DNA of 64,000 bases from Anaerolineae bacterium (GTDB taxonomy: Bacteria > Chloroflexota > Anaerolineae > Aggregatilineales > Phototrophicaceae), in the NCBI GenBank assembly GCA_022843385.1, contig JALHNT010000041.1, forward strand, positions 1 through 64,000, given 5' to 3'. Positions 17,625-26,446 of this stretch are shown here, piece after piece. Each line of letters begins with the position of its first letter. The first letter of the stretch is position 1. The translations under genes were made by a program, and so were the position numbers. Under the pieces are notes generated by a model. It had not been told where the DNA came from and did not search any database. It saw only the letters and a program-made list of their open reading frames with translations.

Positions 17625-18569
17625 TCAGGGGTGGTGCAGATGGGTAGCGGCTGGTGATGGGGCAGCAGCGTTGATGGGTAGATAAATCTGCACGGTCGTA
17701 CCGCTGCCCGGCTGACTTTGGACCTCGATCTGCCCCCGGTTCAGTTCGAGGGCGCGACTGGCAATCGCTAGCCCTAGCCCCAGCCCGCGAGTGGAGTGGC
17801 TGTTATCTTCGCGATAGAAACGCTCGAAGATGTGTTGTACCGTCTCAGTCCCCATGCCTTTGCCCGGATCACTGATCTGGATCAGCAGGAATGGGTCGGA
17901 ATGGCTGAACTGGATCACGATATGGCAGTCAACGGGGGAAAAGCGGCGGGCGTTATCGAGAATCTGGCGCAGAGCCAGGTCAACGTCATCCAGATTGATA
18001 CAGGTAGCGGGCAGCCCATCGAGATTAACCGGCAGCACGGTGAACTGGCTGGCCGGATCGGCGGCGCGGATGGCGGCGACCAGTTCTCGAATACTCACGG
18101 ACCGGCGTGGATAGTCGTCCGGGCGGTGATTGTCCAACCGAGTCATGACCAGGATGGCGTCCAGCAGCCGGTCGAGAGTTTTGATCTGGTCGCGGATGCG
18201 CTGTGCCTGATCGGATGTCCGTGCCGGGTCTTTCTCCAGCAGATACAGGCTGTTCTGCATGATGCTCAAGGGTGTTTTGAATTCGTGGGCAGCATCGCGG
18301 ATGAAGCTGGTGAGAATATTCGCCCGTTCCTGTTCCAACGCCAGCCGGATGTTCTGCTCTTCAATGCGTTGGCGAAAGCGGACGACAACGCGCAGGGTGA
18401 TATAGGAGATCGGAGCAGCGATGACCAGCGAGGTCAGCATGGCTTCAAGGATGGCGTCACGATAGAAGACAAGGCCGATCAGCGCTGACAGCAGCATACA
18501 GACGGCACTGGAGAGGATCGAGACTTTGAGGGGAGTATCGACCAGCCAGCGATGGTGCAGCAGGTTCAT
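17625..18569 (-). CDS. Membrane sensor histidine kinase
   Basis: This 314-residue two-component kinase has two transmembrane segments near the N terminus (about 16-36 and 42-62) with almost no loop between them, so it probably senses within or through the membrane. A coiled linker leads to a HisKA domain with phosphoacceptor His95 in AAHEFKTP. The HATPase_c domain follows with DNARRFSP (N box), DPGKGMG and GLGLGLA. No response regulator gene is adjacent, so its partner is elsewhere. It is convergent with the HEAT-repeat gene. Confidence 0.9.
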   Translation of the reverse strand: MNLLHHRWLVDTPLKVSILSSAVCMLLSALIGLVFYRDAILEAMLTSLVIAAPISYITLRVVVRFRQRIEEQNIRLALEQERANILTSFIRDAAHEFKTPLSIMQNSLYLLEKDPARTSDQAQRIRDQIKTLDRLLDAILVMTRLDNHRPDDYPRRSVSIRELVAAIRAADPASQFTVLPVNLDGLPATCINLDDVDLALRQILDNARRFSPVDCHIVIQFSHSDPFLLIQISDPGKGMGTETVQHIFERFYREDNSHSTRGLGLGLAIASRALELNRGQIEVQSQPGSGTTVQIYLPINAAAPSPAATHLHHP

Positions 18570-18858
18570 CTTCCCGTCCTTAAGGATATGGACAGACGCA
18601 AATCAGCATGTGTAAGGCGAGGCGGCATGTGTCGCTGGCTCTTCATTGTGGTGATAAGGCGCTTCCCGGGGCGTACCATGTAGTGAGATGGGATGAGTTT
18701 CCTCACCTCATCCCCTTTATACCATACAATAGGAACCCTATTCGTAAATTTTTCGCTCACCTCACTTCCCAAGCCCCTTGCCAATAGATTGCTGGTGGAG
18801 AGCCGAACAAAACGCTGTGGGCAGTGGGAGGTTTCTGAATAGATACCCGGTGAAGCGG

Positions 18859-20073
18859 CTACAGCCGCACCACCGTGCTGCAATACTGGCAGGTGAGGCT
18901 GTTCTGACCGGCCACCGCGCGTGGCAGCACCGCCCCACAGGTCGGACAATCAGTGGGAGCATTCCGCAGCCGTTCCGCCAGCTCCGGGTCCTGCACGGTC
19001 GCTGCGCCGACCTCGCCGCGAATCATCCGTCCTATCTCGGACGCCCACAGCTTACAATCCACCCCGCCCTTGACCTCGGCAGTGATGTCGCCCTGGCTGG
19101 CCGCCGGGGTCAGCTTGAGATGTACCATATCCTTGCCGCCGAAGACGCCCTTGTTCTCGGCCTGCGCCCCTTCGACCTGATTGAGTGGCACTTCCCACAA
19201 CAGTTGATGCATCTGCTTGCCGCCGAACAAGCCCAGCGTCTTGCCGGTCTTCTCGTGCTGCTCGAAGATCACCCGCTGGTTGGTCAGGAAGAGGTAGCCA
19301 TCCGGGTTCTCCCGGCCGTTGACCCACTCGGCCTCGTCGGCGCGGAAGACGGTTTCCCCGGCCAGGAAGGGGAAGCTGGCCCCATCCTTGCGCTCCAGAA
19401 AGCGCTTGATCTCCTCCACCTGGGACTGTGCCTGACCGACCTCGCGCTGAAGGCTGTCGAACAGGCCGCGAATGCGATCCTCGGCGGCTTTGACATGGGC
19501 ATCGAGCGTCTTCAGCCGGCTCTCGATCTGGGCGACGGCTCCCTGCTGGGTGCTGGTCAACTGCGCCGGATTCAGCCGATGCAGCAGCGGCTCGACCTCC
19601 GCTAACTGCGACTCCAGGCCGGCGGCTTCGGTCTGCATCCACTCCCGAATGGCGGTCTTGATCTCATCCCACTGCGTCCCAAAGACCTGCACCTTGTTCT
19701 CCAGATACTCACGGTAGGGGTAGCCCCGTCCCCGCACCTCAGCAATCGCCACTGGCAGCCCCTTGATGCGCGTCTCCAGCGAACCCAGGCTGTCGCTCAG
19801 GGCAGTCAGCTTGACGCGCCCCGGCAGATCGGCGAACTGCTGTTGAATGGCGCTGATCTTCTGCGTCAGCATCAGTTGATCAGCTTCGCTCAACGCCGCT
19901 CCCGTCACGGCTGCCCCCAGCGCGGCTGCGGCCGACCCTAGCCCCGGTTTATCATCCTCATCTTTCCCACCGCCCTTCACCCGTCCGCGCAGTTTATCCG
20001 CCGCGTCATCGGCTTTATCGGCGCGGGCGCGCAGTTGGTCGGCCAGCGAGGATTTCTTGTCATTGTCGCTCAT
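18859..20073 (-). CDS. PH/GRAM-like domain protein with coiled coil and C-terminal zinc ribbon
   Basis: This 404-residue protein starts at an ATG at 20073 with GGAG eight bases upstream; the 13 extra N-terminal residues in the longer frame are unconserved in character. The N-terminal third is charged (SDNDKKSSLADQLRARADKADD) with a short Ala/Gly-rich stretch. The middle is long alpha-helical coiled coil (about 95-235). A bacterial PH/GRAM-like segment follows at about 240-350, with FLTNQRVIFEQ and a WEVPL core, of the type seen in lipid- or membrane-associated proteins. The C terminus is a zinc ribbon, CPTCG...CQYC. Role unknown; a membrane-stress or trafficking adaptor is possible. The 290 bases between it and the downstream kinase hold nothing recognisable. 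Confidence 0.75.
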   Translation of the reverse strand: MSDNDKKSSLADQLRARADKADDAADKLRGRVKGGGKDEDDKPGLGSAAAALGAAVTGAALSEADQLMLTQKISAIQQQFADLPGRVKLTALSDSLGSLETRIKGLPVAIAEVRGRGYPYREYLENKVQVFGTQWDEIKTAIREWMQTEAAGLESQLAEVEPLLHRLNPAQLTSTQQGAVAQIESRLKTLDAHVKAAEDRIRGLFDSLQREVGQAQSQVEEIKRFLERKDGASFPFLAGETVFRADEAEWVNGRENPDGYLFLTNQRVIFEQHEKTGKTLGLFGGKQMHQLLWEVPLNQVEGAQAENKGVFGGKDMVHLKLTPAASQGDITAEVKGGVDCKLWASEIGRMIRGEVGAATVQDPELAERLRNAPTDCPTCGAVLPRAVAGQNSLTCQYCSTVVRL

Positions 20074-20186
20074 GGGGATTGCTCCAGTGGTAAAAAATAC
20101 TTCACTCCACACTCTGAATTGTAACCCCAGAATCGGTTGTCCAATGGATACACCATCAACCTATTAGGGTGACGCTCTGTTGCAAC

Positions 20187-20216
20187 TTGTCAAAAACTCT
20201 AAAAACAAGATATGAT
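20187..20216 (+). promoter_or_regulatory. Sigma-70-like promoter upstream of the APH-family gene
   Basis: TTGTCA at 20187-20192 and TATGAT at 20211-20216 are separated by 18 bases, and the start codon lies 33 bases downstream. It lies in the gap between divergent genes. Confidence 0.5.
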
Positions 20217-20249
20217 CTGTTGTGACCTATCGCATTCGGTAGCGGAGGC

Positions 20250-21245
20250 ATGATGCTCTCATCGCAACAGGCTCAGGCCATCTGGACGGCAGCAGGTCTA
20301 ATCGGCCAGCCAACCATCACGCGGGTCAAGGAACACAATCATATCTACCGGCTGGGAGCGCCAGCGGATACCCTCTACCTCAAAATCTACACCAAATCCT
20401 GGTATGGCGATGACAGCGCTGGCACGGCCTACTGCGTCGATCATGAGGTCGCCGCCTGGGATGCGCTGCGGGAAGCCGGGTTGTCGGTGCCAGATGTCCT
20501 GACAGCCGCGCTCGATGTTGAGAATCCGATCGGGCGACCCTATCTGCTGACCCGCGCCCTGCCCGGTGCCTCACTGACGGCGCTCATCACCCAGGCAGCG
20601 CCCACCGCCGCGTCTGCCATGCTGCAAGCCGTTGGCGATTATCTGCGCCAGATGCACACGATCCGCTATCCCTATCCCGGCTACATCACATCGGCTGGCC
20701 TTCACACGCCGCCTGACCCGGATGGCTGGCAGCATCCCATCTGGACATTCGCCGCCTGGGAGAAGGAATGCCGTCAGGTCTGGGAACATGACTCGCTTAC
20801 GCTCCCGGCAGCGCTGTTGCGCCAGATGCAAAACCTATATGAGGAACAATCCCACCGGCTGGCCGATCAGCCGCCCTGCTTCACACACGGCGATTGTCAT
20901 GCCAGCCAGTTCTTTCTGGTGGAAGCGGATGGTCATTGGCAGGTATCCGGCGTGGTCGATATGGAGGTCGCGTCTGCCGGGGATTGCGGACACGATTGGC
21001 TGAAGCTGCTGATCGAGATGGCGGTCACGCTGCCAGCCGCTGCCCGCTGGTGGGAGCCGCTGTTTGAGGGTTATGGGGCAGAACCGGCGCTGGACTTGCT
21101 CCGGCTGCGGCTGGTCGCTGCCGGACATGACAATTATGCCTGGGTCTGGCCGGGCAACCGCGAACAAATTCTGCGGCACATCCTGAGCGCCGCGACCTGG
21201 CATGACCTGCTCGATCTGACCGCGTTGCGTAATTCCATATCGTAA
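20250..21245 (+). CDS. APH-family small-molecule phosphotransferase
   Basis: This 331-residue protein belongs to the aminoglycoside/choline phosphotransferase (protein-kinase-like) fold. It has LYLKIYTKS in the N lobe, the catalytic loop HGDCHASQ, and the metal-binding Asp in VVDMEVAS. The usual Asn of HGDxHxxN is Gln here. GGAGG precedes two adjacent ATG codons; the second, at 20253, has the better spacing, so the protein may be one residue shorter. Members of this family phosphorylate antibiotics, choline, sugars or amino acid derivatives. No neighbour identifies the substrate, and an antibiotic resistance role should not be assumed. Confidence 0.8.
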   Translation: MMLSSQQAQAIWTAAGLIGQPTITRVKEHNHIYRLGAPADTLYLKIYTKSWYGDDSAGTAYCVDHEVAAWDALREAGLSVPDVLTAALDVENPIGRPYLLTRALPGASLTALITQAAPTAASAMLQAVGDYLRQMHTIRYPYPGYITSAGLHTPPDPDGWQHPIWTFAAWEKECRQVWEHDSLTLPAALLRQMQNLYEEQSHRLADQPPCFTHGDCHASQFFLVEADGHWQVSGVVDMEVASAGDCGHDWLKLLIEMAVTLPAAARWWEPLFEGYGAEPALDLLRLRLVAAGHDNYAWVWPGNREQILRHILSAATWHDLLDLTALRNSIS

Positions 21246-21816
21246 ATGCCCTTTTCGGCGCAATTGAACATTATGCCGAATCGGGCTCTCTCAACCCCGA
21301 TTTTTGCCAACCCTTTTCTAACCATCGCCCGACGGTCTTAACAATCCTGCTCCCGCCGAATCGTTAACGCCGACTCGCCTTAAGTCGTACTAAAAAGTTT
21401 ACCAAAAGTTCACCCCTAAGCCCGCGAACGGGAGTACGCTGGGTGAAGTTAGTCGGCAGTCGGTAGTCAATAGACTGAAGGCTAAAGGCTGAAAGCTGAA
21501 AGCCATTGTTCACAAAAGTCAGTAGTGACTTTGACGACTTTGACGAATTTGACGAATTTCGCCGGTCGTCGCCCTGTTGATTCGCGAATCGCAATATCAA
21601 CTGATGCGAATCTGACGAATCTGACGAATCTTGCGAATCAAGGCCGGAGCGTTGAAAGCGAAGGACTCCGCTTTCTCTCGGTGTTCTCTGTGGTGGTCTT
21701 TCTGTCTTGATGTCGTTATGTCTGTCCGACGACGACGACACAAAACAGTCATCAATCGATAGCTGACAACAAACAACTAGCAACTAAAACTAGCAACTAT
21801 CTCCCGGAGGTTCCCG
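21246..21816. repeat. Mosaic intergenic repeat region, copy 2
   Basis: This gene-free stretch lies before the tail-like module. It repeats the words of 1-616 in a different order: A at 21393-21416, B at 21451-21473, G at 21480-21503, C at 21526-21561, F at 21603-21640, D at 21680-21697 and E at 21701-21746. Its E word has four GAC units against six in copy 1. The final part (21757-21805, CAACAAACAACTAGCAAC) resembles 17542-17580. The binding site CGGAGG of the next gene follows directly. Confidence 0.8.
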
Positions 21817-22269
21817 ATGCCCACATTTCACGCTGCCCTGACCGCCCTGGCCGGACTCACGGTGCCGGGCGTGGCGCACAACTACGACATCACCCTCGTG
21901 CCGGATGCTCTGGCGCGGGCGCAGCTCCCGGCGCTGCTGACGCTGCCGCTGGCGACCGAGCGTCATCTCGCGCCAGAACGTGGCGCGGGTTTCGAGGCCA
22001 TCGGCTTCAGCGGTGGCCCACGCGCCATCACCTACGCCGTCACCCATCTGCTGCTGCTCGCCCCCTCGGCCGGCGGGCTGCGGATTCATCTGCCGGCGCT
22101 GATCGATCTGGTGGATGCCTATGTCGCCGCGCTCTCGGCGGATCTGACGCTGGGTGGTCTGCTGCTCGAACCGCTGCGGCTGAAGGTTGAGCCGGGGATC
22201 GTCAGTTACGGCGGCGTCCGCTATGTGGCCTGCGCCTTCCGCCACACCTGGGTGATGAGCAGCGACTAA
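21817..22269 (+). CDS. Phage tail-module hypothetical protein
   Basis: This 150-residue soluble protein starts MPTFHAALTAL with CCCGGAGG at good spacing. It is rich in Leu, Ala and beta-type segments, with no signal peptide or membrane helix. I do not recognise a named family. Its position before a DNDGDF-type tail protein and small structural-like genes suggests a tail-associated or capsid-accessory role. This is inferred from context only. Confidence 0.6.
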   Translation: MPTFHAALTALAGLTVPGVAHNYDITLVPDALARAQLPALLTLPLATERHLAPERGAGFEAIGFSGGPRAITYAVTHLLLLAPSAGGLRIHLPALIDLVDAYVAALSADLTLGGLLLEPLRLKVEPGIVSYGGVRYVACAFRHTWVMSSD

Positions 22270-22290
22270 AGTGAATACCTTTTAGATTCT

Positions 22291-22378
22291 TGCCCTCACC
22301 CTAAATCCCTCTCCCACAGGGCGAGGGATTTAAAGACTCCCCTTCGCCCGGTGGGAGAAGGGGCGGGGGATGAGGGCT
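22291..22378. repeat. CCCTC...GAGGG palindromic intergenic repeat
   Basis: The element has outer arms TGCCCTCACCC / GGGATGAGGGC and inner arms CCCTCTCCCACAGGGCGAGGG and CTTCGCCCGGTGGGAGAAG. It is a member of the family at 12814, 24868, 32651 and 60508. It ends about 20 bases before the start codon of the next tail gene, so it may form a structure near its binding site. Confidence 0.75.
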
Positions 22379-22399
22379 GCACCAGAAAGGAGAACCCGG

Positions 22400-23941
22400 A
22401 TGCCGATCACCTACACCGTCGCGGTGGATTTCAACGACGATGGCGATTTCGCCGACCTGGGCGAGACGCTCAACCTGGATGTGCTGGCGCTGCGCTGGCG
22501 GCTGGGACTGGCGCAGCCCTACGATCCGATCGCTGCCCCGATTGAGGCCGAGGTCACGCTGCGTAATGTCGGGCGGGCGTATTCGCCGGAGCTGGCTGCG
22601 GCCCTCCGCCCCGGCAAACCGCTCCGCATCCAGAGCAATGATGACGTGCAAACACGGACGCACTTCACCGGCTTCATCCAGTCGATCCAGCCGGGGGCGG
22701 GGGATTGGGGCGAGCAGCGGACTCTCATCCGCGCCGGTGGGCCGGAAGCCGCGCTGATGCAGCAGCGCATCGGGCTGCCGCTGCAAGTCAACCGCCGCGC
22801 CGACGAGATGATGGCGGCGGTGCTGGATCAGGCGCATCTGCGCTGGACGCCGCTGCAAGGCTACTGGGTGCTGGATAGCGTGGGTCAGGCCGAAGTCGGC
22901 GTCAACACCCGGCTGGCGGGGAGCGCGCCGCGCAGCCTGGAGACCGGGAAATCGACCTTCCCCTACGCCGCCGATACCTGGGACGAGGGGCTGCCGGCCT
23001 GGGAGGCGCTGCGTCAGATCGCCGCCAGCGAGGGCGGGCGCTGCTTCGTCAACCGCCTGGGCGAACTGGTCTTCCATCATCGTCATCACACGCTGCTGAC
23101 CAGCGCAGCAGTCGCCAGCTTCAGCGACAGCATGATCGGGCTGGAGTATGCCTACGGCGCGGCCATCGTCAACCGCGTCGAACTGCCGCTGATCCCGCGC
23201 AGCGTCGGGCTGGCTGGCAGCGTCATCTGGAAGCTGAGTGTGCCGCAGGCCATCGAGCCGGGCGAGGGTGGGGTGCGCCGCATCGTCACCCGCTACCGCG
23301 ACAGCGCCGACAATCCCATTGGGGCGACAGAGATCATCGCCCCGGTCGCCGGCGTCGATTTCCTGGCGAACAGCCGCGATGACGGCGCTGGCACCAACCT
23401 GACCGAGTGGCTGACGGTGGCGCTGGTGGAAGCCAATGCCTCCAGTGCGCTGCTCGAACTGCGCAACCGGGGCAGTCAACGGCTGTTCCTGCTGGCCGGG
23501 GCGCAACTGCGTGGGACGCCGCTGCGTCAGGAGCCGCCGCTGCTGCTGACCCAGACCGATCTGACCAGCGTCAATTTCTATGGGCTGCGTTCGCTGCGGC
23601 TGGACGCGCCCTTCTTTAATTCGGTCGATGAAGCTCATAACCGCGTCCGTTATGAACTGGCGCGGCGCAAAAACCCGCGTGGACTGGCGAGCGCCATCCG
23701 CCTCAGCCGCGTCAATCATGCGACCGATGTGCTGGCGCGGACGCTGTTCGACCGCATCACGGTGCAGGAAAGCCAGACCGGTCACAACGCTGATTACTTC
23801 ATCATCGCCGAGGAGCATCAGGTCGAGCTGGGCGGCAGCCGTCATCAGGTGCGCTGGCTGCTCGAACCGGCGGCGGCCAACACTTTCTGGTTATTCGACA
23901 GCGCCTGCCAGCTCGATGTGACGGCTGTGCTGGCGTATTGA
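22400..23941 (+). CDS. Phage-tail-like structural protein
   Basis: This 513-residue protein starts at an ATG with AAAGGAG eight bases upstream. The frame is open further upstream, but only through the repeat. The N terminus (YTVAVDFNDDGDFADLGE) is the DFNxDGDF signature seen at the start of tail proteins of tailed phages and prophage-like elements. The rest is beta-rich with an N-terminal gp27/baseplate-hub-like feel (VTLRNVGRAYSP, FTGFIQSIQP) and lacks a signal peptide or membrane helix. It is probably a tail or baseplate component. The family assignment is by motif and context, not by a full domain match. Confidence 0.65.
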   Translation: MPITYTVAVDFNDDGDFADLGETLNLDVLALRWRLGLAQPYDPIAAPIEAEVTLRNVGRAYSPELAAALRPGKPLRIQSNDDVQTRTHFTGFIQSIQPGAGDWGEQRTLIRAGGPEAALMQQRIGLPLQVNRRADEMMAAVLDQAHLRWTPLQGYWVLDSVGQAEVGVNTRLAGSAPRSLETGKSTFPYAADTWDEGLPAWEALRQIAASEGGRCFVNRLGELVFHHRHHTLLTSAAVASFSDSMIGLEYAYGAAIVNRVELPLIPRSVGLAGSVIWKLSVPQAIEPGEGGVRRIVTRYRDSADNPIGATEIIAPVAGVDFLANSRDDGAGTNLTEWLTVALVEANASSALLELRNRGSQRLFLLAGAQLRGTPLRQEPPLLLTQTDLTSVNFYGLRSLRLDAPFFNSVDEAHNRVRYELARRKNPRGLASAIRLSRVNHATDVLARTLFDRITVQESQTGHNADYFIIAEEHQVELGGSRHQVRWLLEPAAANTFWLFDSACQLDVTAVLAY

Positions 23942-23983
23942 AGGCAATTTCGCCCCCTGAACGATTGAGAAAGGACACACACC

Positions 23984-24487
23984 ATGCCCGCAATCTGGAC
24001 ACCACCCCGCACCTGGCAGGTCGGGGAACTGGCTACCGCCGCCCTGATGAACCAGCAGCTTCGCGATAACCTCGACTGGCTCAAGTCGCCGACGCTGCAA
24101 GTTCACCAACCCGCCAATGCCTTCCTCACCACCAGCACCACCTGGGTCGATCTGTGGTCGCCGCTGACGCTCGTCTCCAACGGCGGTGGCTTTCTGGTCG
24201 GCGCGTATATGCAATTGACCAACACCGCTGCCGGCGCGGGGGACTTCATCGACCTGATGATCGATGGCGTGTCGCAGGGTGGCAGCGAAGGCATCATGGG
24301 GATCAACGTTCCGGCGGCCACGCCGTCGTCGTTTCCGGCGTCGTTCGTCCGCTACATCAGCCCTTTGTCTGCTGGGTCACACACCTTCAAGCTGCGCTGC
24401 CGCACCACCAGCGGCACGATGGGGGTGTATATGAACGCCGGGCCCAATCTCGGTTATATGCCCCAATTCTGGGTGCGGGAGGCTTAA
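23984..24487 (+). CDS. Phage-tail-associated small protein
   Basis: This 167-residue protein begins MPAIWTPPRTWQVGELATAA and continues MNQQLRDNLDWLKSP. This opening is typical of small phage structural proteins in tail modules. The rest is a beta-sandwich-like fold with alternating hydrophobics and Gly/Ser (SNGGGFLVGAYMQL), as in receptor-binding or fibre-tip proteins. GAAAGGA precedes the ATG. It is followed after one base by the next gene, so the two are co-transcribed. Confidence 0.65.
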   Translation: MPAIWTPPRTWQVGELATAALMNQQLRDNLDWLKSPTLQVHQPANAFLTTSTTWVDLWSPLTLVSNGGGFLVGAYMQLTNTAAGAGDFIDLMIDGVSQGGSEGIMGINVPAATPSSFPASFVRYISPLSAGSHTFKLRCRTTSGTMGVYMNAGPNLGYMPQFWVREA

Positions 24488-24488
24488 C

Positions 24489-24863
24489 ATGAAGGACATT
24501 CGATTCGACAACATCCCTGCCGTCAATGTTGAGGCGCTCGATGCCAGCCTGCGGACAGCGCTGGGCGGCGAGGCGCTGGGGATCAGCTACGACGGTCAAA
24601 CGCTGACGCTGCACCTGAGCGATCAGGCAGCGCCCAACCGCGTCGGTCAGGCGCGCCGGTTGGCACAGGAGCATGACCCGTCGCAGTTGACCCCCCGGCA
24701 GCAGGCCGAAATCCAGCGCCGCGCCAAACTGGAACAGTCCCGCCGCGACATCAGCGCCGACCTGGATGTGAGCGTTTATGCTGGCAAGGATGCGCTGCTG
24801 GAACAACTCGCCAAGCGGGTCGCCTGGCTGGAACAGGAGGTGATCGCCCTGCGCAAGGGGTGA
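24489..24863 (+). CDS. Phage-module hypothetical protein with C-terminal coiled coil
   Basis: This 124-residue protein begins MKDIRFDNIPAVNVEAL. The N-terminal half looks like a small alpha/beta domain (LGISYDGQTLTLHLSD). The C-terminal half is charged and helical (LTPRQQAEIQRRAKLEQSRR), with a final heptad-like LAKRVAWLEQEVIAL. The start codon lies one base after the previous stop codon region. Function is unknown; a tail-fibre assembly or chaperone role is a guess from position. Confidence 0.55.
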   Translation: MKDIRFDNIPAVNVEALDASLRTALGGEALGISYDGQTLTLHLSDQAAPNRVGQARRLAQEHDPSQLTPRQQAEIQRRAKLEQSRRDISADLDVSVYAGKDALLEQLAKRVAWLEQEVIALRKG

Positions 24864-25159
24864 GCCAGCCCTCATCCCCCCAGCCCTGTGTCAGAAAGGG
24901 GATGAAAATAGTCTGACACCGATAGCCACTGGGGGCTGAAGCCGCCCAGCTACCGGGAAACCGGTAAGCGCACTAAAGGCGCTGAAGAAGACGTTTTGGG
25001 AAAGCAGCCCCTTCAGTGGGCTTACCGGAAAAGGTTAGCAGAGGGGTTAACCCCTCTGCGGCTGGCACCCAGATGAAACCTCTATTTTCACAAGTGGGGT
25101 TTGGGGTGAGGGATTAACTCTTCATTCCTACAATCCCATCCATGAAAGGAAACCCAACC
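24864..25159. repeat. Composite intergenic repeats, second copy
   Basis: The gap begins with CCCTCATCCCCCCAGCCC (24868-24887), then carries the GGGGGCTGAAGCCGCCCAGC family (24928-25059), which includes the words AGCGCACTAAAGGCGCTGAAGA and CAGCCCCTTCAGTGGGCTTACC. It ends with GGGGTTTGGGGTGAGGG at 25097-25113. The perfect 22-base palindrome at 25038-25059 (half-site GCAGAGGGGTT) is intact here and split in the copy at 12748-12945. Confidence 0.8.
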
Positions 25160-25477
25160 ATGCTCGAACTGAACCAACGTCGTCCCATCATCGATCCGCT
25201 GCTGCTGGCGCTCAAGTCGCGCCGGGTGCTGGTGGCCCTGTGCGCCATGATCGTCGGCCTGCTGGTGACCGCCGCCCCGGATCTGGAGCCGGTGCGCGGC
25301 GAAATCCTGACGCTGCTCATCACCCTGGCATTGGCGCTGATCGGTGGGTACTCGGTGGAGGATGCCGCCCGCGCCGGACGCGAACGCTCCTCATTACCCC
25401 CGGCGGATCTGCGCGACCAGATTCGTGATGTGCTGCTGGAGATCGTCGATACGGAGGAGCCACCCGCCCCGCGTTAA
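25160..25477 (+). CDS. Small membrane protein, holin-like
   Basis: This 105-residue protein starts at the ATG at 25160 with AAAGGA nine bases upstream. The earlier ATG at 25142 has no site. Two hydrophobic helices (about 24-42 and 48-66, VLVALCAMIVGLLVTAA and LLITLALALIGGYSV) are separated by a short turn, and an acidic, soluble C-terminal tail follows. Size and topology fit a class II holin or a small phage membrane protein. It closes the tail-like module. No endolysin gene is next to it, so a lysis function is not established. Confidence 0.6.
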   Translation: MLELNQRRPIIDPLLLALKSRRVLVALCAMIVGLLVTAAPDLEPVRGEILTLLITLALALIGGYSVEDAARAGRERSSLPPADLRDQIRDVLLEIVDTEEPPAPR

Positions 25478-25609
25478 CCCATCAGCTTTGTCTCTCTGTA
25501 AGCCCTTTCGACAGGCTTTAGCTGACATGCGCCGGCTTGCACGGACGGTATCCGCTTTCGGGTCATGGCGCTATAATGGAAGCGATTGGCTTGGACAGGA
25601 GCGCCCGAC

Positions 25610-26446
25610 GTGAACCACGAAACTTCAACCTACCGCACCCCAGATAACCAGGCGCTCTTCACCCAATCCTGGTTGCCGGATAACGACCCGCGCGCGGTGG
25701 TTCTGATCGTGCATGGGCTGGCGGAGCACGCCGGACGCTACGGACATGTGGCGGCGGCGCTGGTGCAGCAGGGTCTGGCGGTCTATGGCATAGACCATCG
25801 CGGTCACGGCAAAAGCCCCGGCATGCGTGCTTATTTCGAGTCCTTCGATTACCCGGTCGAAGATCTGAAGGGATTTCTGGACTCTGTGCGGCTGGCGCAG
25901 CCCGGCAAGAAGATATTCCTTTATGGACACAGTCTGGGATCGCTCATCAGTCTGGTCTATGCCCTGCGTCACCAGTCTGATCTGGCCGGGATGGTCATCT
26001 CCGGCTGTACGCTGGATGTCGAAGCGGCACAGTCCAGGATGTTGATTAACATGGCGAATATGATGAACACGCTGGCGGCACGCATGGCAATCACGCCACC
26101 GCTGGACTCCAAACTGATCTCGCACGACCTCTCTGCCGTTCAGGCTTATGATAGCGACCCGCTGGTCTATCGGGGTGCCATCCGCATCCGCATGGGGTTC
26201 CACATCATCCACCAGGGACGGGCGGTTCGTGCCGGCATGAACCGCCTCACCCTGCCGCTGTTCATCCTGCACGGATCAGAGGACAAAATCTGTCCGCCCA
26301 ACGGCAGCCAGGTGCTGCACGATGGCATCGGCTCCAGCGACAAGACGCTTCGCTTCTACCCCGGCATGTACCACGAGTGTCATAATGAGATCGACCAGAA
26401 CGTCGTCATCAACGACATCACCGGTTGGCTGGTGGCACGCTTGTGA
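25610..26446 (+). CDS. Alpha/beta hydrolase, monoacylglycerol lipase-like
   Basis: This 278-residue serine hydrolase starts at a GTG with CAGGAG eight bases upstream. Key features are HGLAEHAGRY (oxyanion HG), the GHGKSPG loop, nucleophile Ser in GHSLGS, Asp in HGSEDKI and His in MYHECHNE. The pattern matches the Hydrolase_4/monoacylglycerol lipase and lysophospholipase group. It has no signal peptide, so it acts inside the cell on lipid esters. It overlaps the next gene by four bases (GTGA), so the two are translated together, although their functions look unrelated. Confidence 0.88.
   Translation: MNHETSTYRTPDNQALFTQSWLPDNDPRAVVLIVHGLAEHAGRYGHVAAALVQQGLAVYGIDHRGHGKSPGMRAYFESFDYPVEDLKGFLDSVRLAQPGKKIFLYGHSLGSLISLVYALRHQSDLAGMVISGCTLDVEAAQSRMLINMANMMNTLAARMAITPPLDSKLISHDLSAVQAYDSDPLVYRGAIRIRMGFHIIHQGRAVRAGMNRLTLPLFILHGSEDKICPPNGSQVLHDGIGSSDKTLRFYPGMYHECHNEIDQNVVINDITGWLVARL

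Noticed and set aside
18566..18949. 127-codon minus-strand frame between kinase and zinc-ribbon genes
   Set aside because: It overlaps the end of the zinc-ribbon gene in another frame and has no binding site or recognisable motif.
20250..21245. Antibiotic resistance kinase
   Set aside because: The APH fold is shared with many metabolic kinases; the Asn-to-Gln change and lack of mobile context do not support a resistance call.
22301..23845. 514-codon minus-strand open frame
   Set aside because: It is antisense to the tail-like gene, which has a good start site and the DFNDDGDF signature.
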